Source of the DNA: Thermaerobacter sp. FW80
GTDB lineage: Bacteria > Bacillota > Sulfobacillia > Thermaerobacterales > Thermaerobacteraceae
Direction: 5' to 3'
DNA: 64,000 nt
Assembly: GCF_004634385.1 (NCBI RefSeq)
Contig: NZ_CP037895.1
Span: 1,525,245-1,589,244 of the forward strand
Part shown: piece after piece, positions 50,423 through 59,450 of the stretch
Layout: the number at the start of each line of letters is the position of its first letter
How positions within the stretch are numbered: the stretch's first letter is position 1
Made by a program: the position numbers and the translations under genes
Notes under the pieces: model-generated
Database searches by the model: none
What the model was told of the DNA's origin: nothing
The model's input: the letters and a program-made list of their open reading frames with translations, nothing else

Positions 50423-51393
50423 CGGCCGCCGAGGTCGAGCGCTGCCTACCCATGGCCGAGGCCATCGACGCCATGGCCGAGGCCTTCGCGGCCGTCCACG
50501 CCGGTCGGGTGGCCATGCCCCTGCGCCTCGGCCTGGAGGCGCCGGCGGCCGGCGGCACGACGCTGTTCATGCCGGCCCACGATCCCGGCCTCGGCTACAC
50601 GGCGTTGAAGGTGGTCTCCGTCTACCCGGGCAACCCCGCCCGGGGCCTGCCCGCCATCGCGGGCCTGGTGATCCTGCTCGACGCCGGGACCGGCCGGCCC
50701 TTGGCCGTGATGGACGGCAGGGCCCTGACCGCGCTGCGCACGGGGGCGGCCAGCGGGATCGCCACGCGCCTTCTCGCCCGGCCCGACGCCTCGGTGCTGG
50801 CGGTGCTGGGCGCCGGTGCGCAGGCGCCCTACCAGGTGCTGGCCGTGTGTGCGGTGCGGCCCATCCGCCAGGTTCGCATCCACAACCGCACCCGGGCGCG
50901 GGCCGAGGCTCTGGCCGGGCGGCTGGCCGCGCGGCTCGGGCCCGCCGTCGAGGTCCGGGTCGCCGCCACCCCGGCCGAGGCGGCCCGCGGCGCCCACGTG
51001 ATCTGCACGGCGACGGCCGCCACGGAGCCGTTGCTGGGCGCGGCCGACGTGGCCCCGGGGACCCACGTCAACGCCGTGGGCAGCTTTCGCCGCGGGATGC
51101 GGGAGCTTGCCCGCGACCTGGTGGTGCGCGCCCGTCCGGTGTTCGTCGACCAGCGGGAGGCGGCGCGCGAGGAGGCCGGGGAGCTGATCGAGGCGCTGGA
51201 GGCGGGGGCGCTGGCGCCCGGGGATCTGGTTGAGCTCGGTGCCGTGCTGGCCGGGACCCACCCGGGCCGGGTCGACGCCGACCAGGTCACGATCTTCAAG
51301 AGCTGCGGGCTCGCCGCCCAGGACCTCTACGCCGCCGCCCGGGTGTGGGAGCGTGCGCAGGCCCTCGGAGTGGGCCGGGACGTGGCGCTGTAG
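50404..51393 (+). CDS. Ornithine cyclodeaminase / mu-crystallin family enzyme
   Basis: An NAD(P)-dependent enzyme of 329 residues in the OCD/Mu-crystallin family. Motifs are LGYTALKVVSVYPGNPARGLPAIAGLVILLDAGTGRPLAVMDGRALTALRTGAASGIATRLLA, the Rossmann GAGAQAPYQVLAVCAVRPIRQVRIHNRTRARAEALAGRLA, HVICTATAATEPLLGAADVAPGTHVNAVGSF and VTIFKSCGLAAQDLYAA. The family includes ornithine cyclodeaminase, an archaeal alanine dehydrogenase and imino-acid reductases, so the precise reaction is open. An amine or imine role would fit the adjacent sarcosine-oxidase-like enzyme. GTG at 50404 has AAGGAGG upstream and overlaps the transporter gene by 19 bases. Confidence 0.88.
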   Translation: MSVRWLTAAEVERCLPMAEAIDAMAEAFAAVHAGRVAMPLRLGLEAPAAGGTTLFMPAHDPGLGYTALKVVSVYPGNPARGLPAIAGLVILLDAGTGRPLAVMDGRALTALRTGAASGIATRLLARPDASVLAVLGAGAQAPYQVLAVCAVRPIRQVRIHNRTRARAEALAGRLAARLGPAVEVRVAATPAEAARGAHVICTATAATEPLLGAADVAPGTHVNAVGSFRRGMRELARDLVVRARPVFVDQREAAREEAGELIEALEAGALAPGDLVELGAVLAGTHPGRVDADQVTIFKSCGLAAQDLYAAARVWERAQALGVGRDVAL

Positions 51394-51414
51394 ATCAGGG
51401 AAAGGGGGACCCCG

Positions 51415-52368
51415 GTGCATCCGCTGGCGCCGCTGTTGGCCCTGGCCGGGGCCGTGCTGGCGATCTCCTTCTCCTCGGTCCTGATCCGGTTCTCCCAGGC
51501 GCCCAGCGCCGTCATCGCCTTCTACCGCATGGCGTTGACCACGGTGTTGCTGTTGCCCTGGGCGTGGCGGGAGGTGCATCGCGTCCGCCGCCTGCCGCCG
51601 GGCCTGCGGGGGGCCACGGTCCTCAGCGGCGTCCTGCTGGCCGGCCACTTCCTGACGTGGATCGCGTCCCTGCGCTACACCTCGGTGGCCGCGTCCGTCC
51701 TCCTGGTGACGTCCCATCCGCTGTACGTGATGGCCGCCGACGCGTGGCTGCTGCGGGAGCGGGTGCCACCGCGGCGCCTCCTGGGCGCCCTGCTGGCGCT
51801 GACCGGGGTGGCGGTGGTGACCTTCGCGGGCGCGGGGACGGGGGACCTGGCGGCGGGCAGTCGGGCGTTGTACGGCAACTTCCTCGCGGTGGCGGGATCC
51901 TGGTTCTTCGCCGGCTACATCCTGATCGGGCGGCGGGTGCGCCAGGTGCTGCCCGTCATGCCCTACACCACCGTGGTGTACGGGGTGGCCGCGGCGGTCA
52001 TCGCCCTGGGGCTGCTGGCGACCGGGACTCCCTTCGGGCCGTACCCGGGGCGGGAACTCTTGATCTTCGTCGCCCTGGCGGTGGTGCCGACCCTGGGGGG
52101 GCACACGGTCCTCAACTGGGCGCTGGAGTACGTGCCGGCCAGCGTGGTCTCGGTGTCGATCCTCGGCGAGCCGGTGGGGGCGGCGCTGCTGGCCTGGCTG
52201 CTACTGGGGGAGGCGCCCTCGGGGGTGGAGCTGGCCGGCGGGGCGTTGACGCTGGCGGGCCTGTTCATCGCCACCCAGTCGGCCGGGCGGGCGGCCAGCC
52301 CGACGGCCGGCGAGGCGCCCGGGCCGGCGGGCCAGGACGCGCCCCCAGGTCCCTCGCCGGCGCGGTGA
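51415..52368 (+). CDS. EamA/DMT-family transporter
   Basis: A second ten-helix DMT exporter, 317 residues, distinct from the one at 49499. It starts LAPLLALAGAVLAISFSSVLIRFSQAPSAVIAFYRMALTTVLLLPWAW, continues HFLTWIASLRYTSVAASVLLVTSHPLYVMAADAWLL, and repeat two begins YGNFLAVAGSWFFAGYILIGRRVR, ending ASVVSVSILGEPVGAALLAWLLLGEAPSGVELAGGALTLAGLF. GTG at 51415 follows AAGGGGGAC, 21 bases after the cyclodeaminase stop. Substrate unknown. Confidence 0.88.
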   Translation: MHPLAPLLALAGAVLAISFSSVLIRFSQAPSAVIAFYRMALTTVLLLPWAWREVHRVRRLPPGLRGATVLSGVLLAGHFLTWIASLRYTSVAASVLLVTSHPLYVMAADAWLLRERVPPRRLLGALLALTGVAVVTFAGAGTGDLAAGSRALYGNFLAVAGSWFFAGYILIGRRVRQVLPVMPYTTVVYGVAAAVIALGLLATGTPFGPYPGRELLIFVALAVVPTLGGHTVLNWALEYVPASVVSVSILGEPVGAALLAWLLLGEAPSGVELAGGALTLAGLFIATQSAGRAASPTAGEAPGPAGQDAPPGPSPAR

Positions 52369-52681
52369 GGCGGGCGCCGGGGCCGCCCCGTGGCGGGGTC
52401 CGGTCCCCGCGACGGGCCGAGGGCCCTACGAGGTCCCTCCCTCGGCTGCGGCCTTGCCGCCGCGTGGATCCTGCCGCAGCCCCTCGCGTGGATCCTGGAG
52501 CAGCCCCTGGGGTCGAGCCGCCGGTCGGGTCCTCGGGCCGGTGGGCGGGGTCCTGCCGCGGCCGCAGCCGCCTGGGCGTGGGGGTTGCCGTGCTGCCGGC
52601 CGTCGCGCCGCGGGCACCCCTGGCCGTCGCACCGCGGGCGCTGCCGGCGCCACGCCGCGCGTCGGGCGGCCGCTTCGTCCG
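52369..52681. other. Gap with a 24-bp tandem duplication
   Basis: Between convergent genes. A 24-base unit starting GCGTGGATCCTG occurs twice in tandem (52462-52485 and 52486-52509) with three differences. The CGGACGAACC-like motif variant GGCCGCTTCGTCC lies at 52670. No gene or strong terminator is evident. Confidence 0.5.
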
Positions 52682-53110
52682 CTAGGCCGGCGGGGTGGAG
52701 GGGGACCGGCGGGGGGACGGCCGGGCGGGAGGCGCGTCGCCCGCATCGCCGGCTCCGCGCCGGCCCGCCGCGGGCCGGGTCGGTTCGTCGGACGCGCCGT
52801 CCCCCGAAGGCGCCTGCCGTCGCGCCAGGCGCTCCAGCACCAGCCGGTAGCCGTCGGCGCCGTAGTGGAGGAACCGGTTGACCCGGCTGATGGTGGCCGA
52901 GCTCATGCCCGTCTCCCGCTGGATCTGCTCGTAGGTCTGGCCCTGGGCCAGGCGCTGGGCGACCTCGAAGCGCAGGGCCAAGGACTGGATCTCGCCCACC
53001 GTGCAGAGGTCCTCGAAGAAGCGATAGCACTCCTCCAGGTTCTGCAGGGAGAGGATGGCTTCGAAGAGGCGGTCGACGCGAGGGTGTTGGAGGCGCGACT
53101 GGTATGCCAC
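52682..53110 (-). CDS. YerC/YecD-family (TrpR-like) transcriptional regulator
   Basis: A small regulator of 142 residues in the TrpR superfamily. The core matches YerC: LFEAILSLQNLEECYRFFEDLCTVGEIQSLALRFEVAQRLAQGQTYEQIQRETGMSSATISRVNRFLHYGADGYRLVLERL, with the helix-turn-helix at TYEQIQRETGMSSATISRVNRFL. The last 35 residues are a Pro/Ala/Arg tail. GTG at 53110 is 7 bases from a GGGGAGG site. Members of this group have been proposed as histidine-responsive regulators of his genes, and a TrpR-like operator overlaps the his promoter at 47443. The link is inference. Confidence 0.85.
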   Translation of the reverse strand: MAYQSRLQHPRVDRLFEAILSLQNLEECYRFFEDLCTVGEIQSLALRFEVAQRLAQGQTYEQIQRETGMSSATISRVNRFLHYGADGYRLVLERLARRQAPSGDGASDEPTRPAAGRRGAGDAGDAPPARPSPRRSPSTPPA

Positions 53111-53327
53111 CACGGGGCCTCCCCTGTCGGCTGGCGGCGGCCTTGCGCCGGGGTCGGCCTCGCCCCCTGCCGCCGGCCCGGGGGCAGCGCGAGGCTTGCT
53201 CCGGCGGCCGGCCGGCGTCCGTCCCGGCCATGGCGGTCCCGCGACGCGATGGTCCTCCGTCGGATCCCACCGACAGGCCCGCGGCCGACGAACCCGGCGC
53301 CCCCGCGGGCCGCGGCGATCGGTGGGG

Positions 53328-53837
53328 CTACCGGGCCCCCGACCCGTCCGCGGCGCCGCTGCGGCTCCCCGACCCCTCGGTTCCCCGGGTGCGCTCGCGG
53401 GCCCGTCGCTCCTGACACCGCGGGCAGATGCCGTAGAACTCGAACCGCTGGCCCAGGATGACGAAGTCCGACCGCTCGGCGACCCGCTGGCCGATGCCCT
53501 CCAGGGCCTCGGCGTCGACGTCGAAGATGGTCTTGCAGTCCACGCACTGGACGTTGGCGTGGGCATGGGGGTTGCCGTCGTATCGCTGCACGTCGCCGGG
53601 GAAGCCCAGCTGGCTGGCCAGCCCGAGCTCCACCAAGAGCTCCAGGGTGTTGTAGACCGTGGCCGGGCTGATCATCGGGAACCGCTCCCGCGCCTGCTGG
53701 TAGAGCTCCTCGGCGCTGGGGTGGTGCGAGCGGCGCGCGTTCTCCTGGAGCAGCTCGTAGATGGCCAGGCGTTGGGCCGTCACCCGGTAACCGCGATCGG
53801 CCAGGAGTCGCCGGAATTCGTCCATCGCCAGGGCCAT
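53328..53837 (-). CDS. perR: Fur-family regulator, PerR-like
   Basis: A metal-dependent repressor of 169 residues. The winged helix is EFRRLLADRGYRVTAQRLAIYELLQENARRSHHPSAEELYQQARERFPMISPATVYNTLELLVELGLASQL. The regulatory site fits PerR: His in RRSHHPSAEEL, and RYDGNPHAHANVQC with the Asp and two His residues, plus IFDVD. Structural zinc uses CVDC and CPRC. Presence of the Asp rather than Glu in YDGNPHAH favours PerR over Fur or Zur. It lies just after the P1B-4 ATPase gene, a known partner of PerR/Fur. ATG at 53837 is chosen. The C-terminus has a 25-residue extra tail. Confidence 0.82.
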   Translation of the reverse strand: MALAMDEFRRLLADRGYRVTAQRLAIYELLQENARRSHHPSAEELYQQARERFPMISPATVYNTLELLVELGLASQLGFPGDVQRYDGNPHAHANVQCVDCKTIFDVDAEALEGIGQRVAERSDFVILGQRFEFYGICPRCQERRARERTRGTEGSGSRSGAADGSGAR

Positions 53838-53994
53838 CGCCGTCACAACCTTTCCCCGGCGGCATGGCCCGCCGGTCGTCCCATCGGCTGCGGCGCGGTC
53901 GGCGGACGGGCTGCAAAGGTCGCCGAACCGCAAGTCTTGATCGGAATTTTCGCGAATCCCGCTCAAATCAGGCGATCTATCAATCCATCTTCGA

Positions 53995-54024
53995 TTCTTA
54001 CTTTGATCTTATTTTTGCGTGCAA
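53995..54024 (-). promoter_or_regulatory. Promoter of the PerR-like gene
   Basis: On the minus strand TTGCAC (54019-54024), an 18-base spacer and TAAGAAT (-10 at 53995-54000) in the AT-richest stretch nearby (53935-54020). It lies just downstream of the ATPase stop, so the regulator gene has its own start of transcription. Confidence 0.5.
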
Positions 54025-54031
54025 AAACCGG

Positions 54032-56260
54032 TCAAGTGCCCGTCCGCCCGGCGGCCGGCTCGGGCGCCCGTGCCCGGCCCTCTGCTCCCCGCGGCCCGCC
54101 ATCGCCGAAGGGGGCCGGGCGGACCGCCAGCATCCGCAGGCCGTTGAGCATCGCCAGCACCGTGCTGCCCTCGTGGCCCAGGACCCCCAGGGCCAGTTCG
54201 AGCCGTCCCGCCAGGGTCCAGGTGACCAGGGCGGCGATCACCCCCAGGGCGAACGCCAGGTTCTGCCATATCGTGCGGGTGGCGCGCCGCGCCAGGTCGA
54301 AGACGAAGGGCAGCTTCTCGATCTCGTCGCTGACCAGCACCACGTCGGCCGTCTCCAGGGCCACGTCGGTCCCCGCCGCGCCCATGGCGATGCCCACCCG
54401 GGCGCGGGCGAGGGCGGGCGCATCGTTGACGCCGTCACCCACCATGGCCACCGGTCCCAGGGTGCGCGACAGCTCCTCCACCGCCCGCAGCTTCGCCTCG
54501 GGCAGCAGGCCCGCCCGCACCTCGGTGATGCCCACCTGCCGGGCGATGACCGTCGCCACCTCCGGGCGGTCGCCCGTCAGCATCACGGGGATCAGGCCGA
54601 GGCGGCGCAGGGCGGCCACGGCCTCCCGCGCCCCCGGCCGCGGCACGTCCTGGACGGCGATGCAGCCGAGGAGCCGGGACCCGACGCCGACGAAGAGCAC
54701 CGTCTTGCCCTGGCGGGCCAGTTCGTCCACCACCGCTTGCGCCGCCCCGGGATCGGCCCCGTGGCGCCGGGCGAAGTCGCCGTTGCCCGCCCAGGTCACC
54801 CGACCGCCCGCGCGGGCGGCCACGCCGTATCCGGGCTCGGCCCGGACCTCGTCGGCGTCGTGGGGCCGGATGCCCTCCGCCGCGGCCGCCTCGAGCACCG
54901 CCCGCGCCAGGGGATGCTCCGAGAGCCGCTCGGCCAGGGCGGCCGCCTCCAGCACCTCGCGGCGGTCCGCGTCGCCGAGGGGGACCACGTCCGTGACCCG
55001 GGGACGACCGAGGGTGAGCGTGCCCGTCTTGTCGAAGGCGACCACCTTGACGGCGGCCAGTTCCTCCACGTAGCGACCGCCCTTGAGCAGCACCCCGCGA
55101 CGGGCCGCGTTGGCCACCGCCGCCAGGACGGGGGCCGGTGCGCTGATGGCCACGGCGCACGGCGAGGCGACGACCATCAGTACCAGCGCCCGGTAGATCG
55201 CCTGCTGCGGCTCGGCCCCCCACAGCAGGGGGAGGGTGGCCGCCAGGGCGGCGATGCCCACCACGGCGGTGGCGTAGACCTGCTCGATGCGGTCGATCAC
55301 CCGCTGGGTGCGGGAGCGGTCCTCCTGGGCCGCCTGCACCAGGGCGACGATGCGGGCCAGCATGGTGTCGCCGGCGGGCTTGGTGACCTCGATCTCCAGG
55401 GCGCCCAGCTGGTTCATGGTGCCGGCGAAGACCTCGTCGCCCGGTCCCTTGGCCACGGGCACGGACTCCCCGGTGATGGCCGCCTGGTCGACGCTCGAGC
55501 GCCCGCCGACGACCCGGCCGTCGATGGGGATCCGCTCGCCCGGCCGGACGACGATGCGGTCGCCGACGGCCAGTGTCTCGACCGCCACCTCCTCGAGGCC
55601 GCCGTCGGGGCGGCGCCGGCGGGCGGTCTCCGGGGCGAGGTCCATCAGCGCCCGGATCGCCTGCCGGGTCCGGTCCATGGCGTAGGCCTGCAGGGCATTG
55701 CTCAGCGAGAAGAGGAAGAGCAGCGCCGCCCCCTCCTCCCACGCCCCCAGCGCCGCCGCGCCCAGGGCCGCCAGGACCATCAGCAGGTCGACATCGATCA
55801 CCCGCTGCCGCAGGGCCTGGAGACCGGCGATGGCGGCCGGCGTGCCGCCCGCCAGATAGGCGATGCCGTAGAAGAACAGGCTGACGGCCGCCGGCGCCTG
55901 CAGGCGCTCGGCGACCCAGCCGGCCAGCGTGGTCAGCAGGGTGACGGCCGTCAGCACCGCGAGATGGTGCCGTTCCCAGAAGCCCGGCTCGCGGCGGATC
56001 GCCCGAGGCGCCGGTTCGACCGCCGTCGGCGCCGCCGTGCCCGTCGCGGAGGGGGACGGGGTGCTGCCGGCAGCGGCGGCGGGCCCATCGGGGACGCGGA
56101 CGAACCGGCCCGGGGAGGCCGGCGGCTGGCCGCCGCCCGGCGGCGGCACCGCCCCACCGGCGGCCTCCGCCGGTGTCGTGGGTCCGTGGGCGGCCGGGCC
56201 GTCCTGACCATCGGCCCGACGATCGGCGAGCGAACGCGGTAGCGCGGTGAATCCCGCCAC
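54032..56260 (-). CDS. P1B-4-type metal-exporting ATPase (Fe2+/Co2+ group)
   Basis: Pumps divalent metal out of the cell at the expense of ATP. The 742-residue protein has no CxxC metal-binding domain. It has the actuator TGES in AAITGESVPVAKGPGDEVFAGTMN, the membrane metal motif SPC in MVVASPCAVAISAP (near 367), the phosphorylated DKTG in VVAFDKTGTLTLGR (near 410), SEHPLARAVL, MLTGDRPEVA, MVGDGVNDAPALARARVGIAMG, and GHEGSTVLAMLNGLRML (near 698). SPC plus HEG(S/G)T is the P1B-4 signature, as in PfeT and CoaT. The PerR-like regulator downstream fits an Fe2+ exporter like PfeT. GTG at 56260 has an AAGGGGG site. The first 85 residues are Pro/Ala-rich. Confidence 0.9.
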   Translation of the reverse strand: MAGFTALPRSLADRRADGQDGPAAHGPTTPAEAAGGAVPPPGGGQPPASPGRFVRVPDGPAAAAGSTPSPSATGTAAPTAVEPAPRAIRREPGFWERHHLAVLTAVTLLTTLAGWVAERLQAPAAVSLFFYGIAYLAGGTPAAIAGLQALRQRVIDVDLLMVLAALGAAALGAWEEGAALLFLFSLSNALQAYAMDRTRQAIRALMDLAPETARRRRPDGGLEEVAVETLAVGDRIVVRPGERIPIDGRVVGGRSSVDQAAITGESVPVAKGPGDEVFAGTMNQLGALEIEVTKPAGDTMLARIVALVQAAQEDRSRTQRVIDRIEQVYATAVVGIAALAATLPLLWGAEPQQAIYRALVLMVVASPCAVAISAPAPVLAAVANAARRGVLLKGGRYVEELAAVKVVAFDKTGTLTLGRPRVTDVVPLGDADRREVLEAAALAERLSEHPLARAVLEAAAAEGIRPHDADEVRAEPGYGVAARAGGRVTWAGNGDFARRHGADPGAAQAVVDELARQGKTVLFVGVGSRLLGCIAVQDVPRPGAREAVAALRRLGLIPVMLTGDRPEVATVIARQVGITEVRAGLLPEAKLRAVEELSRTLGPVAMVGDGVNDAPALARARVGIAMGAAGTDVALETADVVLVSDEIEKLPFVFDLARRATRTIWQNLAFALGVIAALVTWTLAGRLELALGVLGHEGSTVLAMLNGLRMLAVRPAPFGDGGPRGAEGRARAPEPAAGRTGT

Positions 56261-56329
56261 GGAAGGTGCCCCCTTCGACCGGTCCCCACCCGGATCCCGG
56301 GCGGGGTATTGATACTGACTCCCACTTGC

Positions 56330-56339
56330 ATCAATTGAT
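56330..56339. promoter_or_regulatory. ATCAATTGAT palindrome in the ATPase control region
   Basis: A perfect 10-bp palindrome lies 70 bases before the ATPase start in an A/T-rich island (56305-56370). TATTGATA at 56308-56315 and AATTGATA at 56333-56340 form a 25-base-spaced direct repeat. This looks like an operator, but it does not match the PerR box consensus well, so an ArsR- or MerR-type ligand is also possible. Confidence 0.4.
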
Positions 56340-56370
56340 ATCCCATCTAATTTTGTAACCAGTATAGATT

Positions 56371-56957
56371 TCTGCCGCGCGACGGGTCAATGCCGCCCCG
56401 CGGATGCGGCGCGGCGTGATCCGGCGCCGCCGGCGCCTCCGGCGCCGGCGGAGGCCGTGGAGGCCAAGGGAGGGCAGGCGGACGGTGGGGACGCGGGGGC
56501 AGAGGCGACGGGCGGCGTCGGACGCCGGCCGAGGGAGCGCCGAGGCCAAGGGCGGGCCACCGGCCCCCGGGCACGCAACCGGTCGGCGGGAAGGGCACGG
56601 TCCGGGAGCGGTGACCCGCGCGGGTCCCGGGGTGGGAGGAGGGCGGTGGCCCGCCCCGCGGTCGGCGGGGGGGCGCGGCCGGGTGGACACCGCGCGCAGG
56701 GTCGCGGAGCGGCGATGCGCAGCGCGGAGGAGGCTCGCCGCGGCGCGATCCCATGGCGATGCGGCCGTCGCGCACCGGGGGGGCGGCCGGCGACGACCCT
56801 AGGGGAGGAACCGGCATGGGGCGGCGGAGGCCGTGGGCGACGCCTGGACGAGGGACCCGTGGTGGGCCGCGGGGACGGCGGGGCCGGACCCCGGCCGGGT
56901 GCCGACGCCCGGATGGGCGGGCGGTCGAGGCGTTCGGTCCCCCGATGGGCGGACGCG
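56371..56957. other. ~590-base gap with a strong hairpin, no gene supported
   Basis: An 11-bp perfect GC hairpin lies at 56427-56437 with 56441-56451 (loop TCC). The rest is G-rich on the plus strand. Open frames are Arg/Gly/Pro-rich without domains. It lies between the divergent ATPase promoter and the end of the small membrane-protein gene. Confidence 0.5.
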
Positions 56958-57254
56958 CTAGGCGGTTCGGTCCGTCGCGGCGTTCGCGGCGGACGCGCGT
57001 TGGCGGTAGCGGAGCTCGTAGAGCGCCGCCCCCAGCCCGAGGGCGGCGGCGCTCATCAGCCCGCCGGTCACCAGGACCAGGGGCGCCCGCAGCCACGGGC
57101 TCGCGACGTGCTCCAGGACCGCCACCAGCAGGACCACGGACGCCGTGGTGGCGGCCGCCAGGCCCACCACGGCGCCGCGGAGGCGCGCAGCGGGGTGGGC
57201 TTCGAGCTGGAGGAACCACCGGTGGGCCTTGCTCGGCGTCTTCGCGGCGGCCAC
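56958..57254 (-). CDS. Small two-helix membrane protein
   Basis: I do not recognise a family. The 98-residue product has two hydrophobic stretches (LRGAVVGLAAATTASVVLLVAVLEHV and LRAPLVLVTGGLMSAAALGLGAALYEL) with charged flanks, so both ends may face the cytoplasm. The ribosome site GGGGAGGTGA is strong, 6 bases before the GTG at 57254. Its coding regularity supports a real gene. It is divergent from the DUF554 gene. Confidence 0.6.
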   Translation of the reverse strand: MAAAKTPSKAHRWFLQLEAHPAARLRGAVVGLAAATTASVVLLVAVLEHVASPWLRAPLVLVTGGLMSAAALGLGAALYELRYRQRASAANAATDRTA

Positions 57255-57542
57255 GATCCCTCACCTCCCCGGGAGGGCGTCCGCTTCCCCGGGGCGCCGG
57301 GTCTGCGCGAGGCGCTCGCCCTCCCCGCGGCGTCGGGGGGCCCGTCCCCGCGCCGGGGTGCGCTCGCCGGCGCCCGGTGGAACCGGTTCGTCCGCCATGA
57401 TACCGTGTTGTCGTTCCCGCCGTCTCGATGTCGCCGAGTCCGCTGCGACGCCGCGCGACGCGGGCCAGGGCCGTCGCCGGGGCGTCGCGGTGCGGCCGGG
57501 CGTGGGGCGCGGCGGGGGAGGGGGAACGGAGGCGAGCGGGGG

Positions 57543-58418
57543 ATGAAGGGCCTCGGGACCCTGATCAACGTGGTCACGGTGCTGGCCGGATCCGGCCTCG
57601 GCCTGTGGCTCGGCGCGCGGCTCGCGCCGCGCACGCGCGAGGTGCTGACCGGTGGGCTCGGGGTGGTGACGGTCCTCATCGGGCTGGACATGGCCCGGGA
57701 GACGGCCAACATCCTGATCGTGCTGGGTTCGGTGCTGCTGGGCGGCCTGGTGGGCTCCGCCCTGGCGCTGGAGGCGCGCCTGGACGCCCTGGGCCGGGCG
57801 GTCGAACGGGCGCTGCGGTCGGCGCGCACCGGGCCCGCGGCGGTGGCCGCCGGCGTCGAGGCCGAACCGCGCCCCGCCGAGGTGGCGGCCGCTGGCCCGC
57901 CGGGTAGGCGGTCGGCGACGCGGCATCCTGTGCCCGGGGCGGCGACGACCGCCGGGGAGGAGGCCGGGCGCCCGCCGGCCCGCCCCGGGCCGGCGGAGGC
58001 CGCTGCGGCGGCGGACGGGACCGTGGCCCGCGGCTTCATCGCCGCCAGCCTGCCGTTCTGCGTCGGTCCCATGACCTTCCTCGGCTCCATCCAGGACGGG
58101 CTGACGGGGGACTACCAGCTCCTGGCGGTCAAGGCCGCGCTGGACGGCTTCGCGTCGTTGGCCATGGCGCCGGCGCTGGGGGCGGGCGTCGCCCTGGCGG
58201 CGGTGACGGTGCTCGTCGTCCAGGGTGGCCTGACGATGCTCGCCGGCGTCCTCAGCCCCCTGGTGGAGCCGGCGATGCTGCAGGAGCTGACGGCTGCCGG
58301 CGGGGCCCTGGTGGTGATGATCGGACTCGGCCTCCTGGAGATCAAGCGGCTGCCGGTGGCGGACTTCCTGCCCGCCCTTGGCTTCGCGCCGCTGATCGCC
58401 GCCCTGGTGGCACGGTAG
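57543..58418 (+). CDS. DUF554-family membrane protein (YqgA/YdfK-like)
   Basis: An integral membrane protein of 291 residues. Conserved DUF554 blocks are GTLINVVTVLAGSGLGLWLG, LTGGLGVVTVLIGLDMA, NILIVLGSVLLGGLVGSALALEARLDALG, then GFIAASLPFCVGPMTFLGSIQDGLTGDYQLLAVKAALDGFASLAMAPALGAGV and FLPALGFAPLIAAL. Function of the family is unknown. A ~65-residue Ala/Pro/Arg insertion sits in the cytoplasmic loop after LDALGRAVERAL. The start ATG 57543 has GGAGG 10 bases upstream. Confidence 0.92.
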   Translation: MKGLGTLINVVTVLAGSGLGLWLGARLAPRTREVLTGGLGVVTVLIGLDMARETANILIVLGSVLLGGLVGSALALEARLDALGRAVERALRSARTGPAAVAAGVEAEPRPAEVAAAGPPGRRSATRHPVPGAATTAGEEAGRPPARPGPAEAAAAADGTVARGFIAASLPFCVGPMTFLGSIQDGLTGDYQLLAVKAALDGFASLAMAPALGAGVALAAVTVLVVQGGLTMLAGVLSPLVEPAMLQELTAAGGALVVMIGLGLLEIKRLPVADFLPALGFAPLIAALVAR

Positions 58419-58712
58419 GCCCGGGGTCCCTCGTGCCGTGCGCCGCAGCGCGGCGGGCGCCCGTCCCGTGCCGACGGTGCCCGGCCGCTGGTGCGGTCGA
58501 GGCACCGCCGCGGCGGTGGAGGACGGTCCAGGAGCGGTGAACGCCCCGGCATCCCCGGGCGTAGGGTGATAGGAGCGCAGGACGCTGGCCGCGTCCGCGA
58601 CGGGAGCGTGGGGCGCCGTCAGTGGCGCCTTGCCCGCGCCGGCCGTCGTCGCGCTCGCACGGTTGCCCGTGCGGCCCGTCGCCGTGCGGGGACTCGAGGA
58701 GGGATGCACCCG

Positions 58713-59450
58713 ATGCCTGAGGGAGACGCGACCCGGCCGCACCCGGACGGGCCGGGGGCCGCCGCCCCCGCCGAAGACGACAAGCCTCGTGAGGCGCAGG
58801 ACCACCCCGCCGTCGACGCACCGGCGGACGCCGATCCCCCGCCGCCCGCGGCCGCCGAAGCCTCCGTGCCCGGCGGGACCTCACCCCAGGGGGTGCCGGA
58901 GACCGCCACCGTCCCGGCCGGCGCCGCGCCGGAGGGCCCGCCCCCGTGTCCCGGCGGCCAGACCGTCCGGGTCCAGCCCGGGGACACCCTGTTCCTCCTG
59001 GCTCAGCGGTATGGCGTTCCGCTGGCCGCCGTCATCCTGGCCAACCCGCAGCTCGGCGACCCGGACCGCCTCGTGCCCGGCCAGTGGATCTGCATCCCGT
59101 CGGCGCCGCCGGGCTGTCCCGGGGGCCATCTGGTGGTCGTCCGCCCCGGTGACACCCTCTTCGCCATCGCCCAGCGGTTCCGCGTCCCCCTGGAGGCGGT
59201 GATCGCCGCCAACCCCCAGCTGGCCGACCCCGACCGGATCGAGCCCGGCCAGATCGTCTGCGTGCCGCGTTCGCCGGGGCGCTGCGAGGGCGTCCCCTAC
59301 GTGGTCCAGCCGGGCGACACGCTCTTCGCCATCGCGCAGCGCTTCGGGGTCGACCTCGAGGCGCTGACCGCCGCCAACCCCCAGATCACCAACCCGGATC
59401 GCATCTGGCCGGGCGAGGTGGTCTGCGTCCCCACGGCGCGGGAGGCGTAG
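58713..59450 (+). CDS. Protein with three LysM domains
   Basis: A 245-residue protein with an 80-residue Pro/Ala/Asp-rich N-terminus and three consecutive LysM units of about 50 residues. Each runs V.PGDTLF.(L/I)AQR(Y/F).V.L.A(V/L)..ANPQ(L/I).(D/N)PDR(L/I).PG..(V/I)C(V/I)P. LysM domains bind GlcNAc polymers such as peptidoglycan. There is no signal peptide, so it may be a spore-coat or mother-cell protein, as in SafA-like proteins, or exported otherwise; this is inference. Cysteines recur in each unit (CPGG, CIP, CVP), perhaps for disulfides. ATG 58713 is 10 bases from AGGAGG. Confidence 0.88.
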   Translation: MPEGDATRPHPDGPGAAAPAEDDKPREAQDHPAVDAPADADPPPPAAAEASVPGGTSPQGVPETATVPAGAAPEGPPPCPGGQTVRVQPGDTLFLLAQRYGVPLAAVILANPQLGDPDRLVPGQWICIPSAPPGCPGGHLVVVRPGDTLFAIAQRFRVPLEAVIAANPQLADPDRIEPGQIVCVPRSPGRCEGVPYVVQPGDTLFAIAQRFGVDLEALTAANPQITNPDRIWPGEVVCVPTAREA

